This document shows positions 33,927 to 42,135 of a stretch of 64,000 bases of DNA, piece by piece. How positions within the stretch are numbered: the stretch's first letter is position 1; every line of letters starts with the position of its first letter. Below the pieces are notes generated by a model that saw only the letters and a list, made by a program, of their open reading frames with translations, was not told the origin of the DNA and ran no database searches. Source of the DNA: JALORV01 sp963791235 (lineage in GTDB: Bacteria > Pseudomonadota > Gammaproteobacteria > Burkholderiales > Burkholderiaceae_F); NCBI GenBank assembly GCA_963791235.1, contig CAWBRW010000029.1, positions 744,001 to 808,000 on the forward strand. The letters run 5' to 3'. The translations under genes and the position numbers were made by a program.

Positions 33927-34930
33927 TTGCCCCTCCGCTTCGATGTCGATCTGCGCGATACGCCGGCGCGCTTTTGCGCGCTGGCACCAGGCTCAAACGG
34001 CGCCTTGCTGCGCTTGCTGATGTCGTCGCGCGCCTCGCCACGTAGCCAATCGAGGAACGTCCCGCTCGGTTCGGCGGGAACGCCGTGCCCTACGACGATG
34101 TAGAAGCGACCCGACCGCACGATGCCAGCGTCGCCCAGAGGCGAAACCAGGACGCCCTGATGCATGTGGCTCGACAGGTGCGGCCATCTGCCGATGGCCA
34201 GCCCTCCGCCCGCCAGGGCCGCCGCAATGACCTGATCGTAGTGAGTAAATCGCAGCGACCCGGCGGGCTTCAGGCCGCGCACCTTCATCGCGTCCAGCCA
34301 CTGGTGCCAGTCGTACCAGGGATGTCCGTTGCGCACCGTTTCAAAGTCCAGCAGCACGTGTTGCGCCAGATCGGCGACAGAGCCGATGGGCCGATCCGCC
34401 GTTTGCAGCAAAGCCGGCGAGCAGACGGGGAACGTCTCGTAGTCGAAGAGAGGCTCGCCCGCCGGCGGAGTCGCTCCGTTGGGCGCGTAGCGGATCGCGA
34501 TGTCGATCTGCTCGCGTGCGATGTCGAGATTGTCGTTGCTGGCGACGATACGCAGTCGGATCTCCGGATGAAGGCGCGCAAAGGCCGGCAGACGCGGGCC
34601 CAGCCACAGTGATGCGAACGGCACCGTGGCCGTGATCGAGAGGTTCCGCCCGGCCCCTGCGATCTGCTCGGTCGTCGAATCGATCAGCCTCAGGGCCTCA
34701 TCGACAGCGCGAAAGAGCTGTCCCCCGGTCTGTGTCAGGCGCAGTGCCCGGTTTGCCCGGGTGAACAAGTCAGCGCCTAGTTGTTCCTCGAGCGCCTTTA
34801 CCTGCTGGCTGACCGCCGACTGCGTGACACACAACTCGCGCGCCGCGAGCGTGAAGCTCAAGTGGCGCGCCGCCGCACAAAAGCCACGCAACAGATCGAG
34901 AGACAGACGCGGCGTGCGTTGCGGTTCCAT
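33923..34930 (-). CDS. LysR family transcriptional regulator (GcvA-like)
   Basis: A 335-residue LysR regulator. The winged helix covers residues 10-70 (LRGFCAAARHLSFTLAARELCVTQ, then SAVSQQVKALEEQLG), and the periplasmic-binding-protein-like effector domain follows, ending with an Arg/Lys-rich tail. The ALCVTQSAVSQQVK-like helix and LGPRLPAF are GcvA/TrpI subgroup features. It lies upstream of the GFA gene with a 4-base overlap, and is divergent from a small exported-protein gene (110 bases apart). Either may be its target. Confidence 0.9.
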   Translation of the reverse strand: MEPQRTPRLSLDLLRGFCAAARHLSFTLAARELCVTQSAVSQQVKALEEQLGADLFTRANRALRLTQTGGQLFRAVDEALRLIDSTTEQIAGAGRNLSITATVPFASLWLGPRLPAFARLHPEIRLRIVASNDNLDIAREQIDIAIRYAPNGATPPAGEPLFDYETFPVCSPALLQTADRPIGSVADLAQHVLLDFETVRNGHPWYDWHQWLDAMKVRGLKPAGSLRFTHYDQVIAAALAGGGLAIGRWPHLSSHMHQGVLVSPLGDAGIVRSGRFYIVVGHGVPAEPSGTFLDWLRGEARDDISKRSKAPFEPGASAQKRAGVSRRSTSKRRGK

Positions 34931-35039
34931 CAGCTCGTCTTATGCGAGACGCAAGATTTCATCGTTTGAACAAAGGAGTCCACGGCCGAACAATGCAACC
35001 ACTTTAGATCAACGCCGTCCGACGGCCAAGGAGCTGAAG

Positions 35040-35456
35040 ATGAAAAGTCCGTGCACACCTCGCGTCATGTTCCGCCTGTTGTCTGCGCTAGCGCTCGTCG
35101 CCGCGAGTGCGTCCGTGAATGCCGCGTCGATGTATGCACACATTGTCGCCAGTGTCGATGCCTTGTCGTACCAAAGGACGATGTATGGGAGCCTCGATGT
35201 GCTGGAAGCCGCGGTCCGTGATTCCCGCCCTGCCGTTGTTGAAGTCGATATCTGCGGAGCGAAGGCATCGCGTGCTGCGATGGCTGTCGTTCAACGCCTG
35301 AGCGACCTGTCTCTGCGCCTGCGTCCGCTGGACGAGAATGCTCCGGCGTGCCGCGCGCGGGCGGTGGCGATGCCGGCCGGCCAGCGGGCGTCGTCAGGAC
35401 CGTTGGGCGTCGATGCCGCGGCCGTGAAGAGCTACTGGCAGCAGGTCGCGCCCTGA
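35040..35456 (+). CDS. Small exported protein of unknown function
   Basis: A 138-residue protein with a clear signal peptide (MFRLLSALALVAASASVNAAS, shown in part) and cleavage near VNA-AS. The mature part is Ala-rich with one motif VEVDICGAKASRAAM and four Cys. I recognise no family. The ATG has AAGGAGCTGAAG upstream. It is divergent from the LysR gene, whose regulation it might share. Confidence 0.65.
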   Translation: MKSPCTPRVMFRLLSALALVAASASVNAASMYAHIVASVDALSYQRTMYGSLDVLEAAVRDSRPAVVEVDICGAKASRAAMAVVQRLSDLSLRLRPLDENAPACRARAVAMPAGQRASSGPLGVDAAAVKSYWQQVAP

Positions 35457-35519
35457 CTCCGGGCAACGCGACCGCGTTTCACCCGGAGTTGGCGACCGCG
35501 CGTCCGTCGATGCGTATAT

Positions 35520-36497
35520 CTACTGCGGCTGGAAGCCACTCGCGCGGATAATGCGTGCCCAGGATTGCGCGTAGGCGCGTTCGCGGGCCGCCAATTGCGC
35601 CTGGGGCAGCAGGCCGACCGTCAGTCCCCATGCCGTCAGCTTGTCCTTCACCTCGGGTCTGGCGATGACCTTCGCCAGCGCCGCGGAGAAGCGATCGATT
35701 TCCGCTTGCGGTGTGCCCGCCGGCGCGAAGAACGCGTAGTACGGCACATCCTCGAAGCCGGCGAGCCCCAGTTCTGCAAACGTCGGAACCTCTGGCATGG
35801 CGGCCTGGCGAGTGGGACCGAGTACGGCGACAACGCGCAGTTTGCCGACCTTGTGGTTCTCTACGAACTCCGGTACCGAGCCGATGCCGGCAGGGATCTG
35901 GTTGCCGAGCATGTCGCCGATCATCGGTGCGCTGCCGCGGTAAGGCACGGCGACGAGATCGACGCCGTACTTTTCACCAATCACCTTGACCAGAAACTCG
36001 GGCACCGAGGCCGGCGCCGGAACGCCGATCGCCGACTTGCCACTCTGGCTCTTCACCCAGGCCACGTAATCGTTGAACGTCTTCGCCGCGGTGCCGCCCG
36101 ACAACGCCAGCGCGTTGACGAACGTGGCAAAGCCCGCAATCGGCACGAAGTCGCGCGTCGGGTCGAATCCCGGGTTCTTCGTGACGAGCGGCAGGATTGA
36201 GATCGTATGGTCGTGCGAGATGAAGACCGTGGTGCCATCGGGCGCTGCCGCCTTCAGCGCCTGTGCCGCAATCTGACCTCCGGCACCAGGCCGGTTCTCG
36301 ACAATGACCGGGGCGTGCAGTTCGTCTTTGAGCCCTTCCGCAAGGGTGCGCGCGATCGCATCGGTGCCGCCACCGGCCGGGAAGCCAACGAGGACCTTGA
36401 TGGGCTTGCCCTGAGCGAAGGCTGTCCCGACCGACAGCACCGACAGCAGCAGCAACGCGCGCAGCCAGCAAGGCACGCCGTATTCCCAGCGCTTCAT
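35520..36497 (-). CDS. Bug/TctC family periplasmic substrate-binding receptor
   Basis: A 325-residue Bug receptor with a signal peptide ending at TAFAQG, followed by KPIKVLVGFPAGGGTDAIAR, ENRPGAGGQIA, AVPYRGSAPM, and VPTFAELGLAGFE. It is a second orphan receptor in this window, about 25% similar by eye to the first and without nearby TctA/TctB. It is followed on the same strand by nothing recognisable and preceded by a universal stress protein gene 33 bases away. Ligand is unknown. Confidence 0.9.
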   Translation of the reverse strand: MKRWEYGVPCWLRALLLLSVLSVGTAFAQGKPIKVLVGFPAGGGTDAIARTLAEGLKDELHAPVIVENRPGAGGQIAAQALKAAAPDGTTVFISHDHTISILPLVTKNPGFDPTRDFVPIAGFATFVNALALSGGTAAKTFNDYVAWVKSQSGKSAIGVPAPASVPEFLVKVIGEKYGVDLVAVPYRGSAPMIGDMLGNQIPAGIGSVPEFVENHKVGKLRVVAVLGPTRQAAMPEVPTFAELGLAGFEDVPYYAFFAPAGTPQAEIDRFSAALAKVIARPEVKDKLTAWGLTVGLLPQAQLAARERAYAQSWARIIRASGFQPQ

Positions 36498-36529
36498 TGC
36501 TACTCCCGCAACCGATTGAACGGGCCGCG

Positions 36530-37429
36530 TCACGCGTGACGCACGAGCAGCAGCGGCACGCTCGAGTGCGCCATGACGCGCGTGGCCACCGATCCCAGCA
36601 CCGCGGCCTTGAACGCGCCGTAGCCGTGCGAGCCCATGACCAGCACATCGAGCTTCTTCTTCTTGGCGTAAGCGGACAACTCGTCGCCGGCGTTGCCGAC
36701 AAGGCAGACTTCGGTTGGCTTGATGGTGGCCTTGGCGAGCAGCTTGCGCGCCGGGCCCACTGCGGCCTCGAAGGCCTTCTTCTGCAACGTCCGGATCTCG
36801 TCCTCGGAAAACGCGGGTAGCGCGATGCCTCCCATGTCGGGCATGACCGCACCGGCGAAGTCGCTGACGACATGCAGCAGGGTGACTTCCGGCTTCGCGC
36901 CGAACAGAGCCAGATGGCGCAACATGTACTTGACGGCTTCACGCCCGTACTTGCTGCCGTCCACTGCGATACCGACCTTCAGCGCGTCCGTCGTCGGAGT
37001 TTCCTTGTGACGCAGGACCAGCATCGGCACCTCGGTGCGCGCCAGCACATTGTTTGTCACCGAACCGACCAGCAAATTGCGCAGTGCCGAATGGCCATGC
37101 GATCCCATGACGATCAGGTCGACGTCATCCTTGACCGCCGCGGCACTGATTTCCTCGCCGGGGTGCCCGACCAGGTAATGGCCGGTGGCTTTCAGCCCAG
37201 CCTTGGTCAGGCGACGCAGTGCCGGCTTCAGCGCGCGGTCCGATTCGTCCGCGTAGTAATCGGTCAACGCCGCTTTGCCGACGACCCGAGCAGCCCGCAC
37301 CGGCACTTCGAGCTGGACGTTGACGACGTCCACCTGGGGCTCGGTACCGATCAGGGTCGAGCGCGAGGCGACAAACTCCACTGCGGCCTTGCTGTAGTCG
37401 CTGCCATCAACGGGAAGAAGGATTTTCAT
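36530..37429 (-). CDS. Tandem-domain universal stress protein
   Basis: A 299-residue protein of two UspA domains. Both carry the ATP-binding loop G-2x-G-9x-G-S: GSHGHSALRNLLVGS in the first and GSHGYGAFKAAVLGS in the second. ATG 37429 (MKILLPVDGSDY) has AAGGAG at a proper spacing, so it is preferred over the GTG 6 bases upstream. Tandem UspA proteins bind ATP and respond to stress; the exact role is unknown. It is upstream-adjacent to a Bug receptor gene. Confidence 0.92.
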   Translation of the reverse strand: MKILLPVDGSDYSKAAVEFVASRSTLIGTEPQVDVVNVQLEVPVRAARVVGKAALTDYYADESDRALKPALRRLTKAGLKATGHYLVGHPGEEISAAAVKDDVDLIVMGSHGHSALRNLLVGSVTNNVLARTEVPMLVLRHKETPTTDALKVGIAVDGSKYGREAVKYMLRHLALFGAKPEVTLLHVVSDFAGAVMPDMGGIALPAFSEDEIRTLQKKAFEAAVGPARKLLAKATIKPTEVCLVGNAGDELSAYAKKKKLDVLVMGSHGYGAFKAAVLGSVATRVMAHSSVPLLLVRHA

Positions 37430-37616
37430 GAGCACTCCTTTAATACCCAGTTTTCAGTCTAGGCCAGCCTGTGCCAGCCCGCCTGACGATGAGCAACGGC
37501 TAGTCGAGCAGGAGTAGGGGCGGGTAGCCCCGCTGTTGAAAAACCGTGCGGGGGGCAGAATATCGAGCGCGGTGAGCGAGGGCGGGACGCCTGGCTCAAT
37601 CTTGGGGAGTGGTGCC

Positions 37617-38570
37617 ATGGATCAGAAGGAACAGCAGGCCGTCATGACGATCGCCTTGCTTGCGGCGTTCGCGGACGGACGCAATGAGGATCGCGAGCGC
37701 GAGGAGCTGCGCCACGTCGCGGAGGCGCTCGGGACGTCGAATGTTCCCGCCCTCGTGCAGGAGGTGTTGTTGAAGCGCGTTTCGGTCGCAGACGCCGCCG
37801 GTGTCCTGACGACTCCTGACACGCGCCGGTTGGCCTATGAACTGGCGGTGGGCGTGTGCGATGCCGACGGGCTGCGAAACGACGCCGAGACGCGCTTCCT
37901 CGCGGACTTGGGTGCCCGGCTTGGCCTCGACCAGCCAACGATGGTGGAGGTGGCGGTCGATGCCGACGAGCTCGCAACGATGCCCCTGCCGCCGGTCGGC
38001 GCAATCTCCGGGACAAGGACGGCCGGCGAGGTTGTCGCGTTGACACCTTCGGTCCCGCCGGCCGAGCTCGACAAGTTGATCCTCAATGCGTCGATACTGA
38101 ATGGCGCGCTGGAGCTGCTGCCACAGTCGATTGCCTCGATGGCCATCATTCCCCTGCAGATGAAACTCGTGTACCGCATCGGCAAGGCGCATGGCGTCGA
38201 GGCCGACAAGACGCAGATCCGCGACTTGCTTGCCACGCTCGGCGTCGGGCTCACCGGCCAGTACCTGGAACAGATTGGTCGCAAACTCATCGGCGGCCTG
38301 TTCGGCACCGTGGCCGGCGGCATGGCGGGTTCACTGGCGCGCGGCGCTACCGGGGTCGCCTTCTCGTTTGCAACGACCTATGCGATTGGCGAGGTCGCGC
38401 GCCGCTATTACGCCGGGGGTCGCGTGATGTCAGCGGACTTGCTGAAGCGAGCGTTCAGCGATCTACTGTCCCAGGGCAAGGCACTTCAGGCTCAGTACCG
38501 GCCGCAGATCGAGCAGCAGGCCCGCACGCTGGATCCTGCGCGCATCGTCCAGCTGGTGCGCGGCAACTGA
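37617..38570 (+). CDS. TerB-like / YcjF-like (DUF697) protein
   Basis: A 317-residue protein. Residues 1-130 resemble a TerB-like helical domain (MTIALLAAFADGRNEDREREEL, FLADLGARLGL). The C-terminal half (about residues 165-300) resembles the DUF697/YcjF domain: MKLVYRIGKAHG, a Gly-rich membrane-like segment (GGLFGTVAGGMAGSLARG), then SFATTYAIGEVARRYYAGG. The function is unknown. The tcdA start codon follows the stop codon with a single intervening base, so the two may be co-transcribed. Confidence 0.72.
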   Translation: MDQKEQQAVMTIALLAAFADGRNEDREREELRHVAEALGTSNVPALVQEVLLKRVSVADAAGVLTTPDTRRLAYELAVGVCDADGLRNDAETRFLADLGARLGLDQPTMVEVAVDADELATMPLPPVGAISGTRTAGEVVALTPSVPPAELDKLILNASILNGALELLPQSIASMAIIPLQMKLVYRIGKAHGVEADKTQIRDLLATLGVGLTGQYLEQIGRKLIGGLFGTVAGGMAGSLARGATGVAFSFATTYAIGEVARRYYAGGRVMSADLLKRAFSDLLSQGKALQAQYRPQIEQQARTLDPARIVQLVRGN

Positions 38571-38571
38571 G

Positions 38572-39375
38572 ATGCCGGATACGCCGACTCTCGCTGTGGC
38601 GGATGTCGATCTGGCACGCCGCTTCGGCGGGGTCGCACGGCTCTATGGTGAGGTCGGCGCGGCGCGCCTGCGCTCGGCGCATGTCGCGGTCGTCGGCATC
38701 GGCGGGGTGGGCAGCTGGGCAGCCGAGGCCGTCGCCCGCTGCGCGGTGGGCCGGATCACGTTGATCGACATGGACCACATTGCCGAGTCGAACACGAACC
38801 GGCAAATCCATGCGCTCGGTGATGCCTATGGTCAGTCCAAGGTGGCGGCCATGGCGTCGCGCATCGTCGCCATCAATCCCGCCTGCCGTGTGGTCACCGT
38901 CGACGATTTTGTGACGGTGGAAAACGCGGCGAGCCTGATCCAGGGCTATGACCTGGTGCTGGATTGCATTGACCAGGTCAGAGCCAAGGCGGCGTTGATT
39001 GCACAGGCATGTCGCGACAGCATTCCCGTGATTACCTGCGGTGCGGCCGGCGGGCGGTTCGATGCGGCACGAATTTCTACGGGCGATCTGGCGCTGATTG
39101 CAGGCGATCCGCTGCTCGCCAAGGTCAGGCACCGTCTGCGTCGTGATTACGGTTTTCCGGGGGACAGCGCGCGCAGGAAAAAATTTCAGGTGCTGGCCGT
39201 CTACTCGGACGAACCGGTGCAGCGACCCGCGATGGAGTGTGAGCCGCGCGAGTTCAGCGGGGGGCTGGCGTGTACCGGCTATGGATCGAGCGTCGCGGTG
39301 ACGGCGACGATGGGATTTGTTGCGGCGTCCGCAGCGCTCACGCGACTCGCGCGCGCGGCGGAGCGCCGCGCTTGA
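38572..39375 (+). CDS. tcdA: tRNA t6A37 cyclase (ThiF/MoeB/E1-like)
   Basis: A 267-residue E1-like enzyme that dehydrates t6A37 of tRNA to the cyclic hydantoin form ct6A with ATP. The nucleotide-binding motif VVGIGGVGSWAAEAVAR, LIDMDHIAESNTNRQIHA, and VLDCIDQVRAK are characteristic of TcdA (CsdL). Length is normal. The t6A precursor enzyme TsaC/Sua5 is encoded elsewhere in this window. It starts 2 bases after the TerB-like gene. Sulfur-relay partners CsdA/CsdE are not seen. Confidence 0.93.
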   Translation: MPDTPTLAVADVDLARRFGGVARLYGEVGAARLRSAHVAVVGIGGVGSWAAEAVARCAVGRITLIDMDHIAESNTNRQIHALGDAYGQSKVAAMASRIVAINPACRVVTVDDFVTVENAASLIQGYDLVLDCIDQVRAKAALIAQACRDSIPVITCGAAGGRFDAARISTGDLALIAGDPLLAKVRHRLRRDYGFPGDSARRKKFQVLAVYSDEPVQRPAMECEPREFSGGLACTGYGSSVAVTATMGFVAASAALTRLARAAERRA

Positions 39376-39435
39376 CGACTGTCAACGGCGGGCGTCAACT
39401 GTCGCCTAGGCTTAACTAAGGGAGTGGAACGATCA

Positions 39436-39870
39436 ATGTTCAAGAAAATCCTGCTGCCGACAGATGGTTCCGACCTGTCGTCCAAGGCGATCCAAGGGGG
39501 TCTGGCATTTGCGAAGGCGCTGAACGCGAGTGTGGTCGGCGTGACCGTGGTCGAGCCGTATTCCTATTCGAACCTGTCCGAGTACCGGCCCGAAACACTC
39601 GATGACTACGAACAGCGCATGATGAAGTCCGCGGCAGAGCGCCTCGGCATGGTGGCTGATGCGGCAGCAAAGCTATCGATTCCGGTCGAAACGCTTACGG
39701 TGAAGTCGTTTTCACCGTTCGAGGCGATCATCGACACGGCCAAGGCCAAGGGCTGCGACGTCATCTTCATGGCATCGCATGGTCGTCGCGGCCTGAGTGC
39801 GGTACTACTGGGCAGCGAGACGCAAAAAGTCTTGACTCATTCGACGATTCCGGTCATGGTATACAGGTAG
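39436..39870 (+). CDS. Universal stress protein (UspA family)
   Basis: A 144-residue single-domain UspA. The N-terminus is KILLPTDGSDLSSKA and the ATP-binding loop is ASHGRRGLSAVLLGS. ATG 39436 starts MFKKILLPTD, after AAGGGAGTGGAACGATCA. It is followed by a series of stem-loops ending in a strong terminator. Compared with the tandem-domain protein, it is a separate single-domain copy. Confidence 0.92.
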   Translation: MFKKILLPTDGSDLSSKAIQGGLAFAKALNASVVGVTVVEPYSYSNLSEYRPETLDDYEQRMMKSAAERLGMVADAAAKLSIPVETLTVKSFSPFEAIIDTAKAKGCDVIFMASHGRRGLSAVLLGSETQKVLTHSTIPVMVYR

Positions 39871-39917
39871 AAAGTTACGGCGGTTTACTCCGCCACCCAC
39901 GGCGATCCGTCGCCGCG

Positions 39918-39951
39918 AGGCCCGGCACACAACGATGTGTCCGGGCCTTTT
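39918..39951 (+). terminator. Rho-independent terminator after the UspA gene
   Basis: A long stem AGGCCCGG-C-ACACA/TGTGT-CCGGGCCT with an ACGA loop and one bulged C ends in TTTTAC. It is preceded by two smaller hairpins (GGCGG/CCGCC at 39879-39894 and CGGCGA/TCGCCG at 39900-39915). Confidence 0.88.
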
Positions 39952-40060
39952 ACTTTGACCGGACACCTGTTCAGCGCCGCCACGTTCTTGCGCTGGGTCA
40001 ACCGGTGCGACGCGCAAATCCGTAGCTTCTGACGAGACCAATCGCAGTCGAGGACATGCC

Positions 40061-40453
40061 ATGGGCGCCGCCACCGTTACACACAGCCGGATCCTGGTCG
40101 GGTTCAAGCCGATCGATGACCTGCACCGCGAATTCGAGGCCATTCTCGAGGCCCTGAACGACCCTGCCGAGGCGGATTACGGCACTCACCTGCTGGCGCT
40201 GCATGAGCACCTGCTGCGCCACTGCGAGACCGAGGAAACGTTCATGCTGCAGGAAAACTACTCGCACTACGCGCGTCACAAGCGCGCTCACGAGCATCTG
40301 CTCGACTCGATCTCCGAGGTGCGCCGCAAGTTTGACGCCGGCGACGTCGATGCCGTGCGCCGCTATGCCGCCGACCTGATGAACTGGTTTGCGATCCATG
40401 CGTCCTCGGAAGACGCCGAACTGGCCGCCTTCCTCAAGGGCCAGGCGGCCTGA
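40061..40453 (+). CDS. Bacteriohemerythrin
   Basis: A 130-residue non-heme di-iron O2-binding protein. Ligands are visible: His in DDLHREF, H-x3-E in LLRHCETEE, the H-x3-H of RHKRAH, and H-x4-D in AIHASSED. Length is typical. It is followed by a second hemerythrin gene whose ATG begins 1 base after the stop codon. Possible roles are O2 delivery to respiratory or oxygenase enzymes, O2 sensing, or storage. Confidence 0.92.
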   Translation: MGAATVTHSRILVGFKPIDDLHREFEAILEALNDPAEADYGTHLLALHEHLLRHCETEETFMLQENYSHYARHKRAHEHLLDSISEVRRKFDAGDVDAVRRYAADLMNWFAIHASSEDAELAAFLKGQAA

Positions 40454-40454
40454 A

Positions 40455-40898
40455 ATGGAGTGCACTTCCGGGCGCTACGCAGTCGGCGTGGCCTCGATCG
40501 ATCGCCTCCACGAGGAGTGCGAGAGCCTGCTGGCGCAACTCACCGAGGCGGTTTCCGCCGGTGCGGATGCCGCCGTGATGCTCGAGCGACTGCGCGAGCA
40601 CCTGGTGCGGCATTTCGAGCACGAAGAAGCGCTGATGGCCACGACCGGGTTTCCGCCGGCCGGCTGCCACCAGCGCGAGCACGCTTCGGTGCTCGAGGTC
40701 GTGGTCGAAGTGCAGAGGCGCCACGCGCAGGGTGACGGCGACCCGCTGTCGCGACTGCCAGAAGCGGTGCTGGAGTGGTTCGGTATTCATGCCACCAGCA
40801 TGGACGCCGCGCTGGCCGCGTGGCTGAATGCACCGCGCGCCGGGATGACGGCCGAGGCGCCGCCGCAGGCCGGCTGCAGCGCCCCTGCGGCCGGATAG
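40455..40898 (+). CDS. Bacteriohemerythrin, second copy
   Basis: A 147-residue hemerythrin homologue of the upstream gene. It retains all iron-ligand motifs: IDRLHEEC, LVRHFEHEEAL, HQREH, and IHATSMDAAL. It also has a Cys/Pro-rich C-terminal tail ending in GCSAPAAG. The ATG 40455 is separated from the preceding stop codon by a single base, indicating translational coupling. Its end is only 18 bases from the end of the convergent Rieske gene. Confidence 0.92.
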   Translation: MECTSGRYAVGVASIDRLHEECESLLAQLTEAVSAGADAAVMLERLREHLVRHFEHEEALMATTGFPPAGCHQREHASVLEVVVEVQRRHAQGDGDPLSRLPEAVLEWFGIHATSMDAALAAWLNAPRAGMTAEAPPQAGCSAPAAG

Positions 40899-40916
40899 AA
40901 CCGCGCCGCGCTCGCT

Positions 40917-42047
40917 CTACGGCGTGCGGCGCTGCTTCATGTGGCGGCGGATCCAGTCGTGCATGTGGATCATGCCGTCCTCATGCGGCGTGTGGTACGG
41001 CCCCTCGTCATCTTCGCCAGCCAACCATAGCGCGCGACGACCCCGGTGCAGGCGGCCGCAGGCCTCGGCATCCTCGACGGCCGACTCGGCGTAGGCCGCC
41101 TGGTGCGCTTCGACGATCTGACGTTCGAAAGCCTGCACTTCCTCAGGGTAGTAGAACTCGACGATATTCGTCGTGTGGTCCGGTGAGCGCGGAATCAAGG
41201 TACTGACGACCAGCGCATGTGGGTACCACTCGAGCATCACGTTCGGGTAAAGGATCGACCACACGGTGCCGTATTTCGGCAGCACGCCACCCGAGTAGGC
41301 GAGGATCGCATCGCGGTACTTCTGGTAGTTGGGCGAGACCTGCGACTGCAGGCCGTCCTTTATGCCGAGGATCTGGTAGCTCCAGCGATCGCCGAAGCTC
41401 CATTCGTAGTTGCCGGCATCGACCCACTTCTGCAGGCCGGGGTGCATCGCCTCGACGTGATACAGCTCGAGAAAGATCTCGAGGAAGGTCTTCCAGTTGA
41501 ATGGACACTCGTCGACCGTCACCTTATCGAACACGTAGTTCGAATAGTCGTAATCCGCGGCAAGCGGGAAGTCGGCGAGATCGGTTGCGGCATTGCGCGG
41601 CCCTGCGAACAGCAATCCGTTCCACTCGTGCAAGGGCGTCTTCGGGAGCGAACATTCGGGGGTCTGATCGAAGTCCGGCGCCCCGAGCAGCTTGCCGTCG
41701 AGGTCGTAGGTCCAGCGATGCAGTGGACAGACGATGTTCTGGTGGTGGCCGCGACCTTCGAGCAGCAGGCCCTGCCGGTGGCGGCAGGTGTTCGACAGCA
41801 GGTTGATGCCGTTCCGACCGTGCACCAGGACCTTGCCGTGGTCGAACCATGGCAGTGTCATCGTGTCGCCGACCTCCGGCACCATCATGCGGCTGCCGAC
41901 GTAGTTCGGGCCGCGATCGAACAGCAGCATTAGTTCGCGCTCAAACCAGAGCGGATCGAAGTAGGCTGAAATCGGCAGCGGCGAGGTGCGTGCCAGCAGC
42001 GCAGAGTCGAGATTGGAGCGGCGCGAGATCGAGTCCGGGGCGTTCAT
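40917..42047 (-). CDS. Rieske-type non-heme iron oxygenase, large subunit
   Basis: A 376-residue aromatic-ring-hydroxylating-type oxygenase alpha subunit. The Rieske cluster ligands are Cys 88-x-His 90 and Cys 107-x2-His 110. The mononuclear iron site is in ELYHVEAMH (His 197, His 202). Position 194 is Glu where aryl dioxygenases have the bridging Asp, as in carnitine/choline-type oxygenases. The third iron ligand is probably in VEDAEACG. ATG 42047 starts MNAPDSISRRS. No reductase or beta-subunit gene is adjacent, so electrons must come from elsewhere. The substrate is unknown. Confidence 0.9.
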   Translation of the reverse strand: MNAPDSISRRSNLDSALLARTSPLPISAYFDPLWFERELMLLFDRGPNYVGSRMMVPEVGDTMTLPWFDHGKVLVHGRNGINLLSNTCRHRQGLLLEGRGHHQNIVCPLHRWTYDLDGKLLGAPDFDQTPECSLPKTPLHEWNGLLFAGPRNAATDLADFPLAADYDYSNYVFDKVTVDECPFNWKTFLEIFLELYHVEAMHPGLQKWVDAGNYEWSFGDRWSYQILGIKDGLQSQVSPNYQKYRDAILAYSGGVLPKYGTVWSILYPNVMLEWYPHALVVSTLIPRSPDHTTNIVEFYYPEEVQAFERQIVEAHQAAYAESAVEDAEACGRLHRGRRALWLAGEDDEGPYHTPHEDGMIHMHDWIRRHMKQRRTP

Positions 42048-42135
42048 GGTTCGACCGTCATGAAGGTACAAAAGTCCTGCAAAGATCATACGCGTCGATG
42101 TGTTTCTCCTTCATGGCACCAGGCGGGTCACATCG

